Shown: positions 35,576 through 44,505, counted from the first letter of the stretch. The stretch is 64,000 nt of DNA from Arthrobacter pigmenti (GCF_011927905.1 NZ_JAATJL010000001.1:1860001-1924000); one strand, 5' to 3'. Numbers and translations: made by a program. Notes: a model not told the origin generated them from the sequence alone.

Positions 35576-36826
35576 ATGACAAACGACGACGCGTTGGTCT
35601 CCGAGGAAACGCGGACGCCGCTGGGCCCCTCCTACTGGAAGCTATGGACGTCCTCCGGGTTATCCAACCTGGCGGACGGCGTCTTCAAGATCGCGCTGCC
35701 ACTGCTCGCGATCCAGTTCACGCAGTCACCAACGCTGATTGCGGGCCTCACCTTCGCCGGAACACTCCCCTGGCTGCTCTTCGCCCTGACGGCGGGCGCG
35801 CTTGCTGACCGGCTGGACCGGCGGCTGCTCATGCTCTTCGCCAACATCACCCGCGCCATCCTGCCCGCACTGCTGGTTGGAGTGATCCTGTTGGACCTCG
35901 GCTCCATCTGGGCGTTGTACGTGGTGGCTCTACTGGTGGGTGTTGCGGAAACGCTGTACGACACCTCGGCGCAGTCGATCATGCCGCAGGTGGTGCACCG
36001 GGACCAGCTCTCGCGCGCAAACGGCCGCCTCTACGCCGTCGAACTCACCACGAACCAGTTCATTGGGCCCCCGCTGGGTGGCCTGCTGGTTGCGGCCGGT
36101 GTTGTCGCAGGATTCATCGTGCCCGGAGCTCTGTGGCTGGCCGCCGTCGGCGCGCTGTTCCTGGTGCGCGGAAAGTTCCGGATTGAGCGCGAGCAGAAGA
36201 CCACCCTGCGGTACGACATCGCCGAGGGCCTGCGCTTCCTCTGGAACCAAAAGATCCTGCGCACGCTCGCAATCATGACCGGTACCTTCAACTTCGCCTC
36301 GAACGCCGCGTTTGCGGTGTTTGTGCTCTTCGCGGTGGGGCCGACGTCCGCGATGCAGCTCACGGAGGTGGGCTTCGGCATCCTCCTGACGTCCTCGGCT
36401 ATCGGCGCATTCCTCGGCTCGTTCCTTGCCGAATGGGTCGAGCGGAAGCTGGGCCGCTCCAAGGCGCTGGCGCTGACCATGGTTGGCGGGGCACTGTTCG
36501 TCGGCGCTCCCGCGCTGACCGACAACCCCTACATCCTGGGCGCGGTCTTCTTTGTTGGCGGAGCACTCATTGTGCTGTGGAACGTCATCACCGTCTCGCT
36601 CCGGCAGCGCATTGCGCCGAACAGGCTGCTGGGCCGGGTAAACAGTGCCTACCGTCTGCTTGCCTGGGGAACCATGCCGCTCGGCGCCGTCGTCGGTGGC
36701 CTTCTGGCGCAGTGGCTGGGGATTCAGGTGATGTTCGGGATCATGGGCGTGCTGACCCTCGCCCTGCTCGGCCTGATGCCGATCCTGACCGACAAGGCAA
36801 TTGACGCGGCCGACGTCGAATCCTGA
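35576..36826 (+). CDS. MFS drug-efflux transporter
   Basis: A 416-residue 12-span major facilitator with start at ATG 35576; six more residues are possible upstream. The segment FALTAGALADRLDRRLLM is the loop 2-3 motif A (GxLaDrxxrr). GVAETLYDTSAQSIMPQVVHRDQLSRANGRLYAVE and LGRVNSAYRLLAWGTMPLGAVVGG are typical of the macrolide/enterobactin-type exporter group (MFS_3). It probably exports a hydrophobic drug or metabolite. Regulated by the divergent ArsR-type gene. Followed by a hairpin terminator. Confidence 0.92.
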   Translation: MTNDDALVSEETRTPLGPSYWKLWTSSGLSNLADGVFKIALPLLAIQFTQSPTLIAGLTFAGTLPWLLFALTAGALADRLDRRLLMLFANITRAILPALLVGVILLDLGSIWALYVVALLVGVAETLYDTSAQSIMPQVVHRDQLSRANGRLYAVELTTNQFIGPPLGGLLVAAGVVAGFIVPGALWLAAVGALFLVRGKFRIEREQKTTLRYDIAEGLRFLWNQKILRTLAIMTGTFNFASNAAFAVFVLFAVGPTSAMQLTEVGFGILLTSSAIGAFLGSFLAEWVERKLGRSKALALTMVGGALFVGAPALTDNPYILGAVFFVGGALIVLWNVITVSLRQRIAPNRLLGRVNSAYRLLAWGTMPLGAVVGGLLAQWLGIQVMFGIMGVLTLALLGLMPILTDKAIDAADVES

Positions 36827-36875
36827 CTCCCACTGCGCCTCGGCGGAGTCCTATGTCTCGCGGGGATCCGCATGC

Positions 36876-36905
36876 GCTGCAGGCATTGCCTGCGATGCCT
36901 GCAGC
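36876..36905 (+). terminator. Hairpin after the MFS gene
   Basis: Perfect 11-base arms (GCTGCAGGCAT at 36876-36886, complement at 36895-36905) around an eight-base loop, 50 bases after the MFS stop. No T-run follows, so termination is likely but not certain. Confidence 0.6.
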
Positions 36906-36940
36906 TGAGGCAGTTCCCAGAAAGGACATACCCCCCCCGC

Positions 36941-37203
36941 TCCGCACTGAGGAAAGATGGGTGACACGTGGCAGGGGAGGGGTTCCTGACTTACCCGCTG
37001 CGTGACGGCTGGCATCTCTTCCGGTGCTTGCTGGTCTATGAGGAGACGTGTCGGCTCGCCTTTCCTGCCGCCTACCTATGGCGACCGGGCCGGACGGGAT
37101 GTGACTTGATAGGAACGTGGCGAACTCAGGCTCTTCAGTGCTTTGTCCGCCCGGCCCGGTCACCCGTGCTCGCCAAACGTCCCATCGACAGGAACGAGTA
37201 CGC
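36941..37203 (+). other. Non-coding left end of the IS110 element, candidate bridge-RNA region
   Basis: About 260 bases between the end of the MFS terminator region and the transposase start carry no gene. In IS110-group elements the non-coding stretch upstream of the recombinase encodes a structured bridge RNA that pairs with donor and target DNA. The position and length fit, but I did not fold it and cannot point to the two guide loops. The exact element boundary is unknown because IS110 elements have no clear terminal inverted repeats. A C-rich run (36931-36938) sits just outside. Confidence 0.35.
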
Positions 37204-38290
37204 ATGACGCTTGCAACGACCGAAACGACCAGCCGGCCGGTAACCACCATCACGATAGGCGTGGACACCCACTCACAGCTCCATCACGCTGCAGTCCTCG
37301 ACCAGCACGGCATACTGCTCGGACATCGGCAGTTCACCACCGACATCGCCGGCTACCAGGAGCTTCTAGACTGGGCTGCCAGCTATGGAATCATCAACGC
37401 AGCAGGCGTTGAATGCACAGGCTCCTACGGAGCCGGCCTCACCAGGCACCTCCTGGCCGCTGGCACCGACGTCGTCGAGGTCAACCGTGGACACCGCCTC
37501 ACCCGCAGCCGCTCAGGCAAAAATGACGTTATTGATGCCGAGGCTGCCGCTAGGAAAGTAATGTCGGGCGAATGTTCTTCACCGGCCAAGGACACTACCG
37601 GCGCCGTGGAAGCAATCCGCAACCTGCATCTGCTGCGGGACTCGGCTGTGAAATCACGTGCGGCCGCGCTCGTTCAGTTACGCGATGTTCTAGTCACGGC
37701 CCCTACTGGGATGCGCGGGCGGTTTGATGCCAAGACACTCGAAGGCAAGGCAACGCAGGCCCGCGCCCTGCGCCCGGACAGCAGCCGGCTGGATGAACCG
37801 GAGCACGCGGTGAAGTACACACTGCGGGAACTGGGCCGTCGTATCTTCAACCTCACCGCTGAGATCAACGCAACGGAGAAACACATCACCAAGCTCGTTG
37901 AAGTGGTCGCACCCACCACAATCGCCCTGCCCCAGGTCGGCCCCCACAGTGGCGCAGCTGCTTATCACGGCAGGGCAAAACATCGGCCGGTTCCCCAGCG
38001 AGGCAGCCTTCGCCAGGCTCTGCGGCGTCGCACCGATTCCAGTATCGTCCGGGAAAACCCATCGCATGCGCCTCCATAGAGGCGGCAACCGCCGCGCGAA
38101 CCGGGCCATATACCTGGTCACCATCTGCCGGTTACGCTACGACCCCCGCTCCCAGGCCTACCGCGACCGCAAACGAGCACAAGGGCACTCTTCAGCAGAC
38201 GCCATCCGTAGCCTCAAGCGCTTTATCACCCGCGAGCTCAACTACGCGCTGAAGCGGGACCTCAGTCCGGGTGATCCGGTCTCGTGTTGA
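37204..38290 (+). pseudogene. IS110-family transposase with a frameshift
   Basis: ATG 37204 opens ITIGVDTHSQLHHAAVLDQHG, the RuvC-like DEDD N-terminal domain, with VECTGSYGAGL and NDVIDAEAAARK carrying the next acidic residues. The frame is intact to VAPTTIALPQVGP near 37940. Around CCCCCAC it shifts, and the C-terminal Transposase_20 domain continues in another frame: TVAQLLITAGQNIGRFPSEAAF, FARLCGVAPIPVSSGKTHRMRLHRGG, ending LKRDLSPGDPVSC before TGA at 38288-38290. The catalytic Ser of the C-terminal domain (PVSSGK) is present. One extra or two missing bases in the C run explain the break. Otherwise full-length (about 360 residues). Confidence 0.88.
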
Positions 38291-38444
38291 TGTGGTGGGG
38301 GACGCAGAGTCACATGTGCAGCATGCCGGGCTGCTCCCGGTAAGGCCGCGCGCTAGTCAGCATGCTTACCTTTCACTAGGCTGGATCTTGAGCGTTACGA
38401 AGCAAACGGACTGGAGGGTACTCATTCCAATACCAGCAGGAAGG

Positions 38445-38870
38445 GTGAGCATCACCGCGCAGGCGGTGATGCGGCTTGTGCTGTGTGTTTCGCTGTTGGT
38501 TGCGTTCACGACTTCTGCCGCTGCCGCACTGTGCCTGCAGACGGAGCAGCACACTCCTGGCGTCATGACCGGCAGCGGTATGGCCATGGATTCGTCGGCT
38601 CCTGGCAGCGGCAGCGAAGGAATGTTCATGTCGGCAGGATCTGAGGGGTCCTCGTCGACGCATGCGTGCTGTCACCAGCAGGCCAGCACTCCTGACCCGG
38701 TTACCCCGCCGCAACGCGCGGTGCCGACTGAACCAACGGCCGTGTTCTCCTTGGCAGTCATGCAGCTTCCTGCTGAGCACGGGCAACCACCGGGATTGTT
38801 CGATCCGGCGCTGGAAAAACGTGACCACCTCGCCCCGTCACTGACAGCCCTCTCGATCAGTCGCACATAA
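38445..38870 (+). CDS. Secreted Met/Cys/His-containing protein of the copper island
   Basis: About 141 residues from GTG 38445 (preceded by AGGAAG), or 133 from ATG 38469. A signal peptide (LVLCVSLLVAFTTSAAAALC) is followed by a segment rich in Met and Ser (MTGSGMAMDSSAPGSGSEGMFM) and HACCHQQ. Methionine and Cys-His clusters are common copper ligands, so a periplasm-like copper-binding role is inferred from sequence and from its neighbours. Not a family I recognise by name. First gene of the island, right after the IS110 element. Confidence 0.65.
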   Translation: MSITAQAVMRLVLCVSLLVAFTTSAAAALCLQTEQHTPGVMTGSGMAMDSSAPGSGSEGMFMSAGSEGSSSTHACCHQQASTPDPVTPPQRAVPTEPTAVFSLAVMQLPAEHGQPPGLFDPALEKRDHLAPSLTALSISRT

Positions 38871-39030
38871 ATCCTCCTCGCGCACGCATACCCCTTTTTC
38901 TTTGCGTGTCGCTTCCACTTGTTCACCCGGCCAACACTGGCTGGTTGTGTTTGCCGCGAGGCATCACTTACAGAACGAACAAATGCAGCTCGGCGTTTGA
39001 TCGGCTGCACCCCAAATCGAGGAGAAACCA

Positions 39031-39441
39031 ATGACACACCACGTGACGTCCATGCTTGACACCTACCCCAAGGACCTCGGAGGAATGGACAAGCAAAAGC
39101 TCGCCGAGTGCATCGAGGTGTGCTTCGAGTGCGCCCAGACCTGCACCGCCTGCGCGGACGCGTGCCTGAGCGAAGACATGGTCGCGGAACTGACCAAGTG
39201 CATCCGGACCAACCTGGACTGCGCTGATATCTGCGGAACCACCGGCAAGATCCTGTCCCGTCATACCGGGTACGACGCAAACCTCACCCGCGCGGTGCTG
39301 GAGGCCTGCCGCGTCGCGTGTAAGGCCTGCGGCGACGAGTGTGAAGAGCACGCCGGGATGCACGACCACTGCCGGATCTGTGCAGAGGCGTGCCGCCGTT
39401 GTGAGAAGGCCTGCGCGGAACTGCTGTCCTCACTCGGCTAG
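39031..39441 (+). CDS. Four-helix-bundle copper-storage protein, Cys-rich
   Basis: A 136-residue protein with 18 cysteines arranged along helices (CIEVCFECAQTCTACADAC; CRVACKACGDEC; CRICAEACRRCEKAC), the pattern of Csp-type (DUF326) copper-storage proteins, which bind many Cu(I) ions inside a four-helix bundle. No signal peptide, so it is the cytosolic kind. ATG follows GAGGAG. It lowers free copper in the cell. A hairpin follows immediately, so it is probably a single-gene transcript. Confidence 0.93.
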   Translation: MTHHVTSMLDTYPKDLGGMDKQKLAECIEVCFECAQTCTACADACLSEDMVAELTKCIRTNLDCADICGTTGKILSRHTGYDANLTRAVLEACRVACKACGDECEEHAGMHDHCRICAEACRRCEKACAELLSSLG

Positions 39442-39445
39442 AGCC

Positions 39446-39477
39446 TTCCCTGCCTTTCGTTACTGGAAGGCAGGGAA
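39446..39477 (+). terminator. Hairpin after the copper-storage gene
   Basis: Perfect 11-base arms (TTCCCTGCCTT at 39446-39456, complement at 39467-39477) with a ten-base loop, five bases after the stop codon. Confidence 0.7.
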
Positions 39478-39623
39478 ACCTGTGGCCATCGCCGCGGAGA
39501 ATCTTCGGTAGCCCTGGGCGCGCAGCACCGGCCTGGGGCGCCAGGCCGGTGCTGCTCGCTACTTACGAATCTGCAGTATTCAAGATCTGCGCTGGAGCAT
39601 TAATGAACAAAAGGAGGAGTCCG

Positions 39624-40223
39624 GTGTCGAACACGGAAAACAAGCAGTCCCATGAGCAAGGCCAGGATGAGCAGAAGTCCCACCAGATGCGGAACATGTA
39701 CCTGCGATTCGGGGCGATGATCCTGACCGCCATGGTGGTGATGTACTTCGTCATGTTCATCGGCTCCTATGAGTGGAGCCATGTGCGCTGGAGCGAGAGC
39801 CGCATGTTCATGGCGCTCACGATGGGTGGCACGATGGGGCTGATCATGCTGGCTTGGATGCTGAACATGTACAAGAACACGAAGGCGAATGTGGCCCTGG
39901 TAGTAGCCAGTCTTCTGCTGCTCGGCGGCGGGGCTTTCCTTGACCGCAGCCAGACCACCGTGCAGGACCAGGCTTTCATGAGCGCGATGATCCCGCACCA
40001 TTCGCTAGCCATCACCCGGTCTGAGCGTTCCGAGCTGGCCGACGTGCGGGTCTGTCAGCTCGCGGTTGAAATCAGTGAGGCCCAGCGTCGGGAGATCTTC
40101 GAGATGGACTGGTTGATCGAGGACATCGAGCAGAACGGTATCGCCGCAACCGCCCAGGAAGCGGAAGACCGTCCGGTCCCCGAATATGAGGAGGCTGCAG
40201 AGCGCGAGTGCGCCGGAGGGTAA
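39624..40223 (+). CDS. DUF305 membrane protein
   Basis: A 199-residue protein with start at GTG 39624, preceded by AGGAGG at seven bases. It has a charged N-terminus, three hydrophobic segments (FGAMILTAMVVMYFVMFIG, MFMALTMGGTMGLIMLAWML, VALVVASLLLLGG), and then a DUF305 ferritin-like half: QDQAFMSAMIPHHSLAI with the conserved HH pair, and EISEAQRREIFEMDWLIED. DUF305 proteins cluster with copper resistance genes and may bind metal through the His/Asp/Glu set. Membrane-anchored variant of the lipoprotein at 43782. Exact function unknown. Confidence 0.88.
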   Translation: MSNTENKQSHEQGQDEQKSHQMRNMYLRFGAMILTAMVVMYFVMFIGSYEWSHVRWSESRMFMALTMGGTMGLIMLAWMLNMYKNTKANVALVVASLLLLGGGAFLDRSQTTVQDQAFMSAMIPHHSLAITRSERSELADVRVCQLAVEISEAQRREIFEMDWLIEDIEQNGIAATAQEAEDRPVPEYEEAAERECAGG

Positions 40224-40340
40224 ACTGCACAACGCACACCACCGGGGTGAATTCGGCGACTCTCCAGCAGCAGGTCAATCAGTAGCCCCTCCCGCGCCGC
40301 CGGCGGACCACATCTCAAGCGAGGGAAGCAGCAATCCTGA

Positions 40341-40363
40341 CTTATACCCCCGGGGGGTATAAG
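40341..40363. promoter_or_regulatory. CsoR-type copper operator
   Basis: A perfect inverted repeat: 11-base arm CTTATACCCCC (40341-40351), one central G, and its complement (40353-40363). The TATACCCC...GGGGTATA core is the classic CsoR/RicR-type copper-sensing operator. It lies about 150 bases before the HMA gene remnant and 530 before the ATPase gene, so it should control both. No csoR gene is present in this window; the repressor must be encoded elsewhere. Confidence 0.85.
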
Positions 40364-40513
40364 TTTACGGGTACCGGAGCGGGAAGTCCGAGCCCATCAG
40401 TGGCCGCTTACTCCTTGAAGGTCCCTCAGGCGGCTGTGGGCGGCGTGAATGACCACCGGTTCCAGCCGCCGCTGATTCTCGAAAAACCAGTCCCCTTTTG
40501 TTTGGAGATCACC

Positions 40514-40843
40514 ATGTGCGGAACTTCTTCTTCCGATCTGACCCTGACTGATAAGTTCGCTGCGGGTGCGCCTGCTGCGCACCTCAGGAAAGCGCGGCCC
40601 CGTCCGTTGTCGCAACCGCCGGCGGTGTTAGCGCCAGTTTCGCCGTGACCGGGCTGACGTGCGGGTCTTGCGCCTCCCGGGTTACCTCAGCCGTCGGCGC
40701 TCTTGATGAGGTCAAGGACGTCCAGATTGATTTCGTGTCGGGTGGGGCCTCAACGGTCACCGTCCTCAGCAGCCAGCCGGTTCCTTCCGCAGGGGTACGT
40801 TCCGCTGTGGAGCAGGGCAGGCTATCAACTCACTAACGCCTGA
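40514..40843 (+). pseudogene. HMA-domain copper chaperone-like gene with two frameshifts
   Basis: ATG 40514 starts CGTSSSDLTLTDK. The natural continuation, RCGCACCAPQESAAPSVV, lies in another frame, so a base is lost near 40553. That second frame contains the heavy-metal-associated motif VTGLTCGSCASRVTSAVG (CxxC) and FVSGGASTVTVLSSQ. Near 40822 (CAGGGCAGG) it shifts again; the proper end is EQAGYQLTNA before TGA at 40841-40843. Restored it would be about 110 residues: a Cys-rich N-terminus and one HMA domain that hands Cu(I) to the ATPase encoded next. Two one-base lesions in one short gene suggest either decay or poor sequence here. Confidence 0.8.
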
Positions 40844-40892
40844 CTTTTCCAGGTCCGGGACGTAAGCCCCGTGTGACCGAAGGAGAATTCCC

Positions 40893-43052
40893 ATGAAACA
40901 CCAGACGCACACCGGGCCCGTGACCGGTGATCACGACACCCACGGCCAGGCCATGCCCACGCAGGAACCGGCCTCCGCGTTGGACACCGACCAGCATGGG
41001 GGCCATGGCACCCACGCCGGGCACGCGGATGCTGACCATGAAGTGCATACGCACGGTCAGCATGCCGGGCATTCCACCGCGATGTTTAAGAACAGGTTTT
41101 GGATCAGCCTGGTCCTGACTGTCCCGGTGGTCCTGTTCAGCCACATGTTCGCCATGATCGTCGGCTATACACCGCCGGAGTTCCCCGGCTCCATGTGGGT
41201 CTCCCCGGTCCTGGGCACGGTCATCTTCATCTATGGCGGCGCCCCGTTCCTCAAGGGCGGCCTCACGGAGCTGAAGTCCCGGCAACCCGGGATGATGCTG
41301 CTGATCGCGATGGCTATCAGTGTCGCGTTCATCGCTTCCTGGATTACGACCTTGGGAGTCGGGAATTTCAACCTCGATTTTTGGTGGGAACTGGCCCTGC
41401 TGGTTGTCATCATGTTGCTGGGCCACTGGATGGAAATGCGGGCACTCGGATCCGCGGCCGGTGCCCTTGACGCGCTGGCAGCACTCCTGCCCGACGAGGC
41501 CGACAAGGTCACCGAGTCGGGCATCGAAACAGTCCCCATCAGCTCACTGGCTACGGGCGATGTTGTCCTCGTCCGCTCGGGTGCCCGGGTCCCGGTCGAC
41601 GGGAACATCGTCGACGGCACTGCGGAGTTCGACGAATCCATGATCACCGGTGAATCACGTACCGTCTCGCGCACCATCGGAGAAACTGTGGTCGCCGGAA
41701 CGGTCGCGACCGATAACGCGGTACGGGTGAAAGTCGCGGCTGTGGGCTCCGACACCACCCTGGCGGGTATTCAACGGCTGGTCGCAGAGGCGCAGGCCTC
41801 CTCATCGAAGGCGCAGGCCCTTGCGGACCGTGCGGCGGCCCTGTTGTTCTACTTCGCCCTGGGCGCGGGCATTCTCACCTTCATCGCCTGGCTGCTGCTG
41901 GGCAGCCCGGATGGCGCGGTGATCCGGACCGTCACGGTGCTGGTCATTGCCTGCCCGCATGCCCTCGGCCTGGCGATCCCGCTGGTGATTGCCATTTCCA
42001 CCGAACGCGCAGCAAAGAGCGGGGTGTTGATCAAGAACCGTATGGCGCTTGAGCGGATGCGGACCATCGATGTGGTCCTGTTCGACAAGACCGGTACCCT
42101 CACCGAAGGCCGCCACGCCGTCACCGCGACCATCACAACCGGCGGTGTCAGCGATGCGGAGATGCTGGCCCTGGCTGCAGCGGTCGAATCCGATAGTGAG
42201 CACCCGGTCGCTCGGGCTATCGTCCACGCTGCCACCAACCATCAGGAAGCCAGTGCGTACGGGTACCGCGGTACCGGGTTTTCCTCCATGACCGGTCGCG
42301 GGGTCCGGGCAACCGTGAACGGCTCCAAGATCGCCGTCGGCGGCCCGAACCTGCTCAAAGAACTAAACCTGGAAACCCCGGCAGAAATGACCGGCACCAT
42401 CCAGGAATGGGTGGGCCGCGGCGCCTCGGTGCTGCACGTGGTCCGCGACGGTGCGATCATCGGTGCCGTCCGTTTGGAGGACCGGGTTCGGGATGAGTCC
42501 CGGTCAGCGGTGAAAGCCCTGCAGGAGCGCGGGGTGAAAGTCGCAATGATCACCGGTGACGCACGCCAGGTCGCCGACGCCGTCGGCGCTGAGCTGGGTA
42601 TCGACGAGGTCTTCGCCGATGTACTGCCGCAGGACAAGGACTCCAAGGTCGCCGAACTGCAATCCCGCGGGCTGAAGGTGGCGATGGTCGGCGACGGCGT
42701 GAACGACGCCCCCGCACTGGCCCGCTCCGAAGTCGGCATCGCTATCGGAGCCGGGACCGACGTCGCGATGGAATCCGCCGGCGTCGTGCTGGCAGGAAAC
42801 GATCCGCGCTCGGTGCTGGCGATGATCGACCTGTCACGGGCCAGCTACCGCAAGATGATCCAGAACCTCGTCTGGGCCACCGGCTACAACGTCCTCGCCG
42901 TCCCGTTGGCAGCAGGCGTACTCGCGTTCGCCGGCTTCGTGCTCTCACCCGCAGCAGGAGCGGTGCTGATGAGCGTGTCCACCATCGTGGTCGCCCTCAA
43001 CGCGCAGCTACTGCGCCGGATCGACCTCAGCCCGGAACGGATCACCGCCTAG
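40893..43052 (+). CDS. copB: Copper-exporting P1B-type ATPase, CPH (CopB) class
   Basis: A 719-residue membrane ATPase. The N-terminus is His-rich (13 His in the first 60 residues) and has no CxxC HMA domain. The ion-path motif in the sixth helix is CPH (354-356, ACPHALGLAIP), which defines the CopB/P1B-3 group, reported to export Cu(II) or Cu(I). Actuator MITGES (250-255), phosphorylation site DKTGTLTEG (398-406), HP motif in SEHPVARAI, and hinge GDGVNDAPAL are all present. ATG follows GAAGGAG. Likely induced by copper through the CsoR-type box upstream. Confidence 0.95.
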   Translation: MKHQTHTGPVTGDHDTHGQAMPTQEPASALDTDQHGGHGTHAGHADADHEVHTHGQHAGHSTAMFKNRFWISLVLTVPVVLFSHMFAMIVGYTPPEFPGSMWVSPVLGTVIFIYGGAPFLKGGLTELKSRQPGMMLLIAMAISVAFIASWITTLGVGNFNLDFWWELALLVVIMLLGHWMEMRALGSAAGALDALAALLPDEADKVTESGIETVPISSLATGDVVLVRSGARVPVDGNIVDGTAEFDESMITGESRTVSRTIGETVVAGTVATDNAVRVKVAAVGSDTTLAGIQRLVAEAQASSSKAQALADRAAALLFYFALGAGILTFIAWLLLGSPDGAVIRTVTVLVIACPHALGLAIPLVIAISTERAAKSGVLIKNRMALERMRTIDVVLFDKTGTLTEGRHAVTATITTGGVSDAEMLALAAAVESDSEHPVARAIVHAATNHQEASAYGYRGTGFSSMTGRGVRATVNGSKIAVGGPNLLKELNLETPAEMTGTIQEWVGRGASVLHVVRDGAIIGAVRLEDRVRDESRSAVKALQERGVKVAMITGDARQVADAVGAELGIDEVFADVLPQDKDSKVAELQSRGLKVAMVGDGVNDAPALARSEVGIAIGAGTDVAMESAGVVLAGNDPRSVLAMIDLSRASYRKMIQNLVWATGYNVLAVPLAAGVLAFAGFVLSPAAGAVLMSVSTIVVALNAQLLRRIDLSPERITA

Positions 43053-43072
43053 GAACGTACCTACTATGGGAC

Positions 43073-43112
43073 GGTCGGTGTCCTCCTCACAGAGGTGGGG
43101 AGGACACCGACC
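43073..43112 (+). terminator. Hairpin after copB
   Basis: Perfect 14-base arms (GGTCGGTGTCCTCC at 43073-43086 and its complement at 43099-43112) around a 12-base loop, 20 bases after the ATPase stop; strong stem, weak T tail. Confidence 0.75.
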
Positions 43113-43158
43113 TTGATCGGGACGCTGAAAGCACCACGATGAACGGAAAGGCGCGGCG

Positions 43159-43647
43159 ATGACCGGCAGGACCAGGACCAGGAACCTCCTGGCCCTGCCG
43201 CGCGCCGTCTTCACGATGCTGGGCCTGACCGCCGTCATCATCGGCATCCTTGCCATGCACATCTGGATGGGCGGCCACGGTCCCACCGCAACCCACGGAT
43301 CACACCCCACCACCGGCCCCGTCATAGCGAGCCACCAGGCCATGGCCGCAGCTGATAATGGCACACATACCGGAACTGCAGCTGAAACCCACAAGGCGAT
43401 ACCGGCTGTCCATCCCGGCGGCACCGTGGACCTGGATCAGGGTTGTGTCGGTTCCTGCGGGGATGAAGGTATGGCCCTGGGTATGTGCATGCTGGCCCTT
43501 ATCGTCGTGACCGTCCTGGCATTCCTGCTACCTGCGTACAGGGAAGTTTCCGGCACCGCAGTCCTGCGTGGTCCACCAACAATGAGCTTGCGGGCGCTAT
43601 CGATTCCTGTTCCTTCACTGATCCGACTCTGTATCAGCCGTACCTGA
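43159..43647 (+). CDS. DUF6153-like membrane protein
   Basis: A 162-residue protein with two membrane segments: VFTMLGLTAVIIGILAMHIWM (about 17-37) and GMALGMCMLALIVVTVLAFLLPA (about 104-126). Between them is a His-rich, Ala/Thr-rich extracytoplasmic loop (HGPTATHGSHPTTG, SHQAMAAADNGTHTG) and a CVGSCGDEG pair of Cys near the second span. The layout matches DUF6153 proteins, which I associate with actinobacterial copper clusters; the assignment is from memory. Possible metal-binding role. Confidence 0.7.
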   Translation: MTGRTRTRNLLALPRAVFTMLGLTAVIIGILAMHIWMGGHGPTATHGSHPTTGPVIASHQAMAAADNGTHTGTAAETHKAIPAVHPGGTVDLDQGCVGSCGDEGMALGMCMLALIVVTVLAFLLPAYREVSGTAVLRGPPTMSLRALSIPVPSLIRLCISRT

Positions 43648-43781
43648 TCCGCGGCATGCCGCCACCACCTTGCCCGAGTGTATTGAGCGGGATGACGTGT
43701 GCGCGGCGATGAGGTGAGCCCCGAAAAGGACGGGCACACCAACAGAATTCCCCGACATCATTGAGAAGGATCAGATCAACC

Positions 43782-44417
43782 ATGAAGCGTTACCTTTCCC
43801 GGCCAGCACTGAGCATCGCTGCGGTTATCACCCTTGCCGCATGCGGAGCTGACGCTGAAACCGCTGCACCAGTAGGGGACCCCACGGCCTCCACCCCGGC
43901 AGCGACGACAACCACCGCCGAACCCAGCACGGACGTTTCCGAGGAGCACAACGATGCTGATGTGATGTTCGCGCAGATGATGATCCCGCATCACCAGCAG
44001 GCGGTGGAAATGAGCGAAATCATCCTCGCCAAGGAAAACATCAACCCCGAAGTGACCGAACTGGCCACCCAAATCAAGGACGCCCAAGGCCCCGAGATTG
44101 AAACCATGACCGGTTGGCTCGAAGCTTGGGGCGAACCCGTTGGCGGCATGGAAAGTCACGACATGGGCTCCATGGGTGGCGGTATGGACGGCATGATGAG
44201 CGAGGACCAGATGGCCGGACTCGAAGCCGCCGAAGGCGAGGAAGCGGCCCGGATGTTCCTTGAATTCATGACCGAACACCACAACGGCGCTGTCGACATG
44301 GCACAGGAAGAGATCGACGACGGCGAAAACCCCGAAGCCATCGCCCTCGCCGAGACCATCGTGGAAACCCAGCAGGCAGAAATCCAGGAAATGGAAGAAC
44401 TGCTAGCCGAACTCTAA
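43782..44417 (+). CDS. DUF305 lipoprotein
   Basis: A 211-residue protein with start at ATG 43782 (an in-frame ATG lies 21 bases earlier). The signal peptide ends in lipobox LAACG, so it is anchored outside the membrane. Two ferritin-like helical halves follow: FAQMMIPHHQQAVEMS and FLEFMTEHHNGAVDMAQEE, each with the HH pair, separated by a Met/Gly-rich loop (HDMGSMGGGMDGMM) that could bind copper. Full-length DUF305. Ends at a strong terminator. Works with the other envelope copper proteins of the island. Confidence 0.92.
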   Translation: MKRYLSRPALSIAAVITLAACGADAETAAPVGDPTASTPAATTTTAEPSTDVSEEHNDADVMFAQMMIPHHQQAVEMSEIILAKENINPEVTELATQIKDAQGPEIETMTGWLEAWGEPVGGMESHDMGSMGGGMDGMMSEDQMAGLEAAEGEEAARMFLEFMTEHHNGAVDMAQEEIDDGENPEAIALAETIVETQQAEIQEMEELLAEL

Positions 44418-44437
44418 AACCGGCACCAGTACTCCCA

Positions 44438-44463
44438 GGGAGGGCCAGGTAACTGGCCCTCCC
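44438..44463 (+). terminator. Hairpin after the DUF305 lipoprotein gene
   Basis: Perfect 11-base arms (GGGAGGGCCAG at 44438-44448 and complement at 44453-44463) with a GTAA loop, 21 bases after the stop, followed by a C-rich and then T-containing stretch. Confidence 0.8.
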
Positions 44464-44505
44464 GCCCCCCTCCTGGCTTCTACTTTCACCTCAAGGATTC
44501 CGACT

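Noticed and set aside
36927..36940. ATACCCCCC-like sequence next to the IS110 element as half of a CsoR box
   Set aside because: The matching GGGGGTAT half is not found on the far side of the element; a C run alone is too weak.
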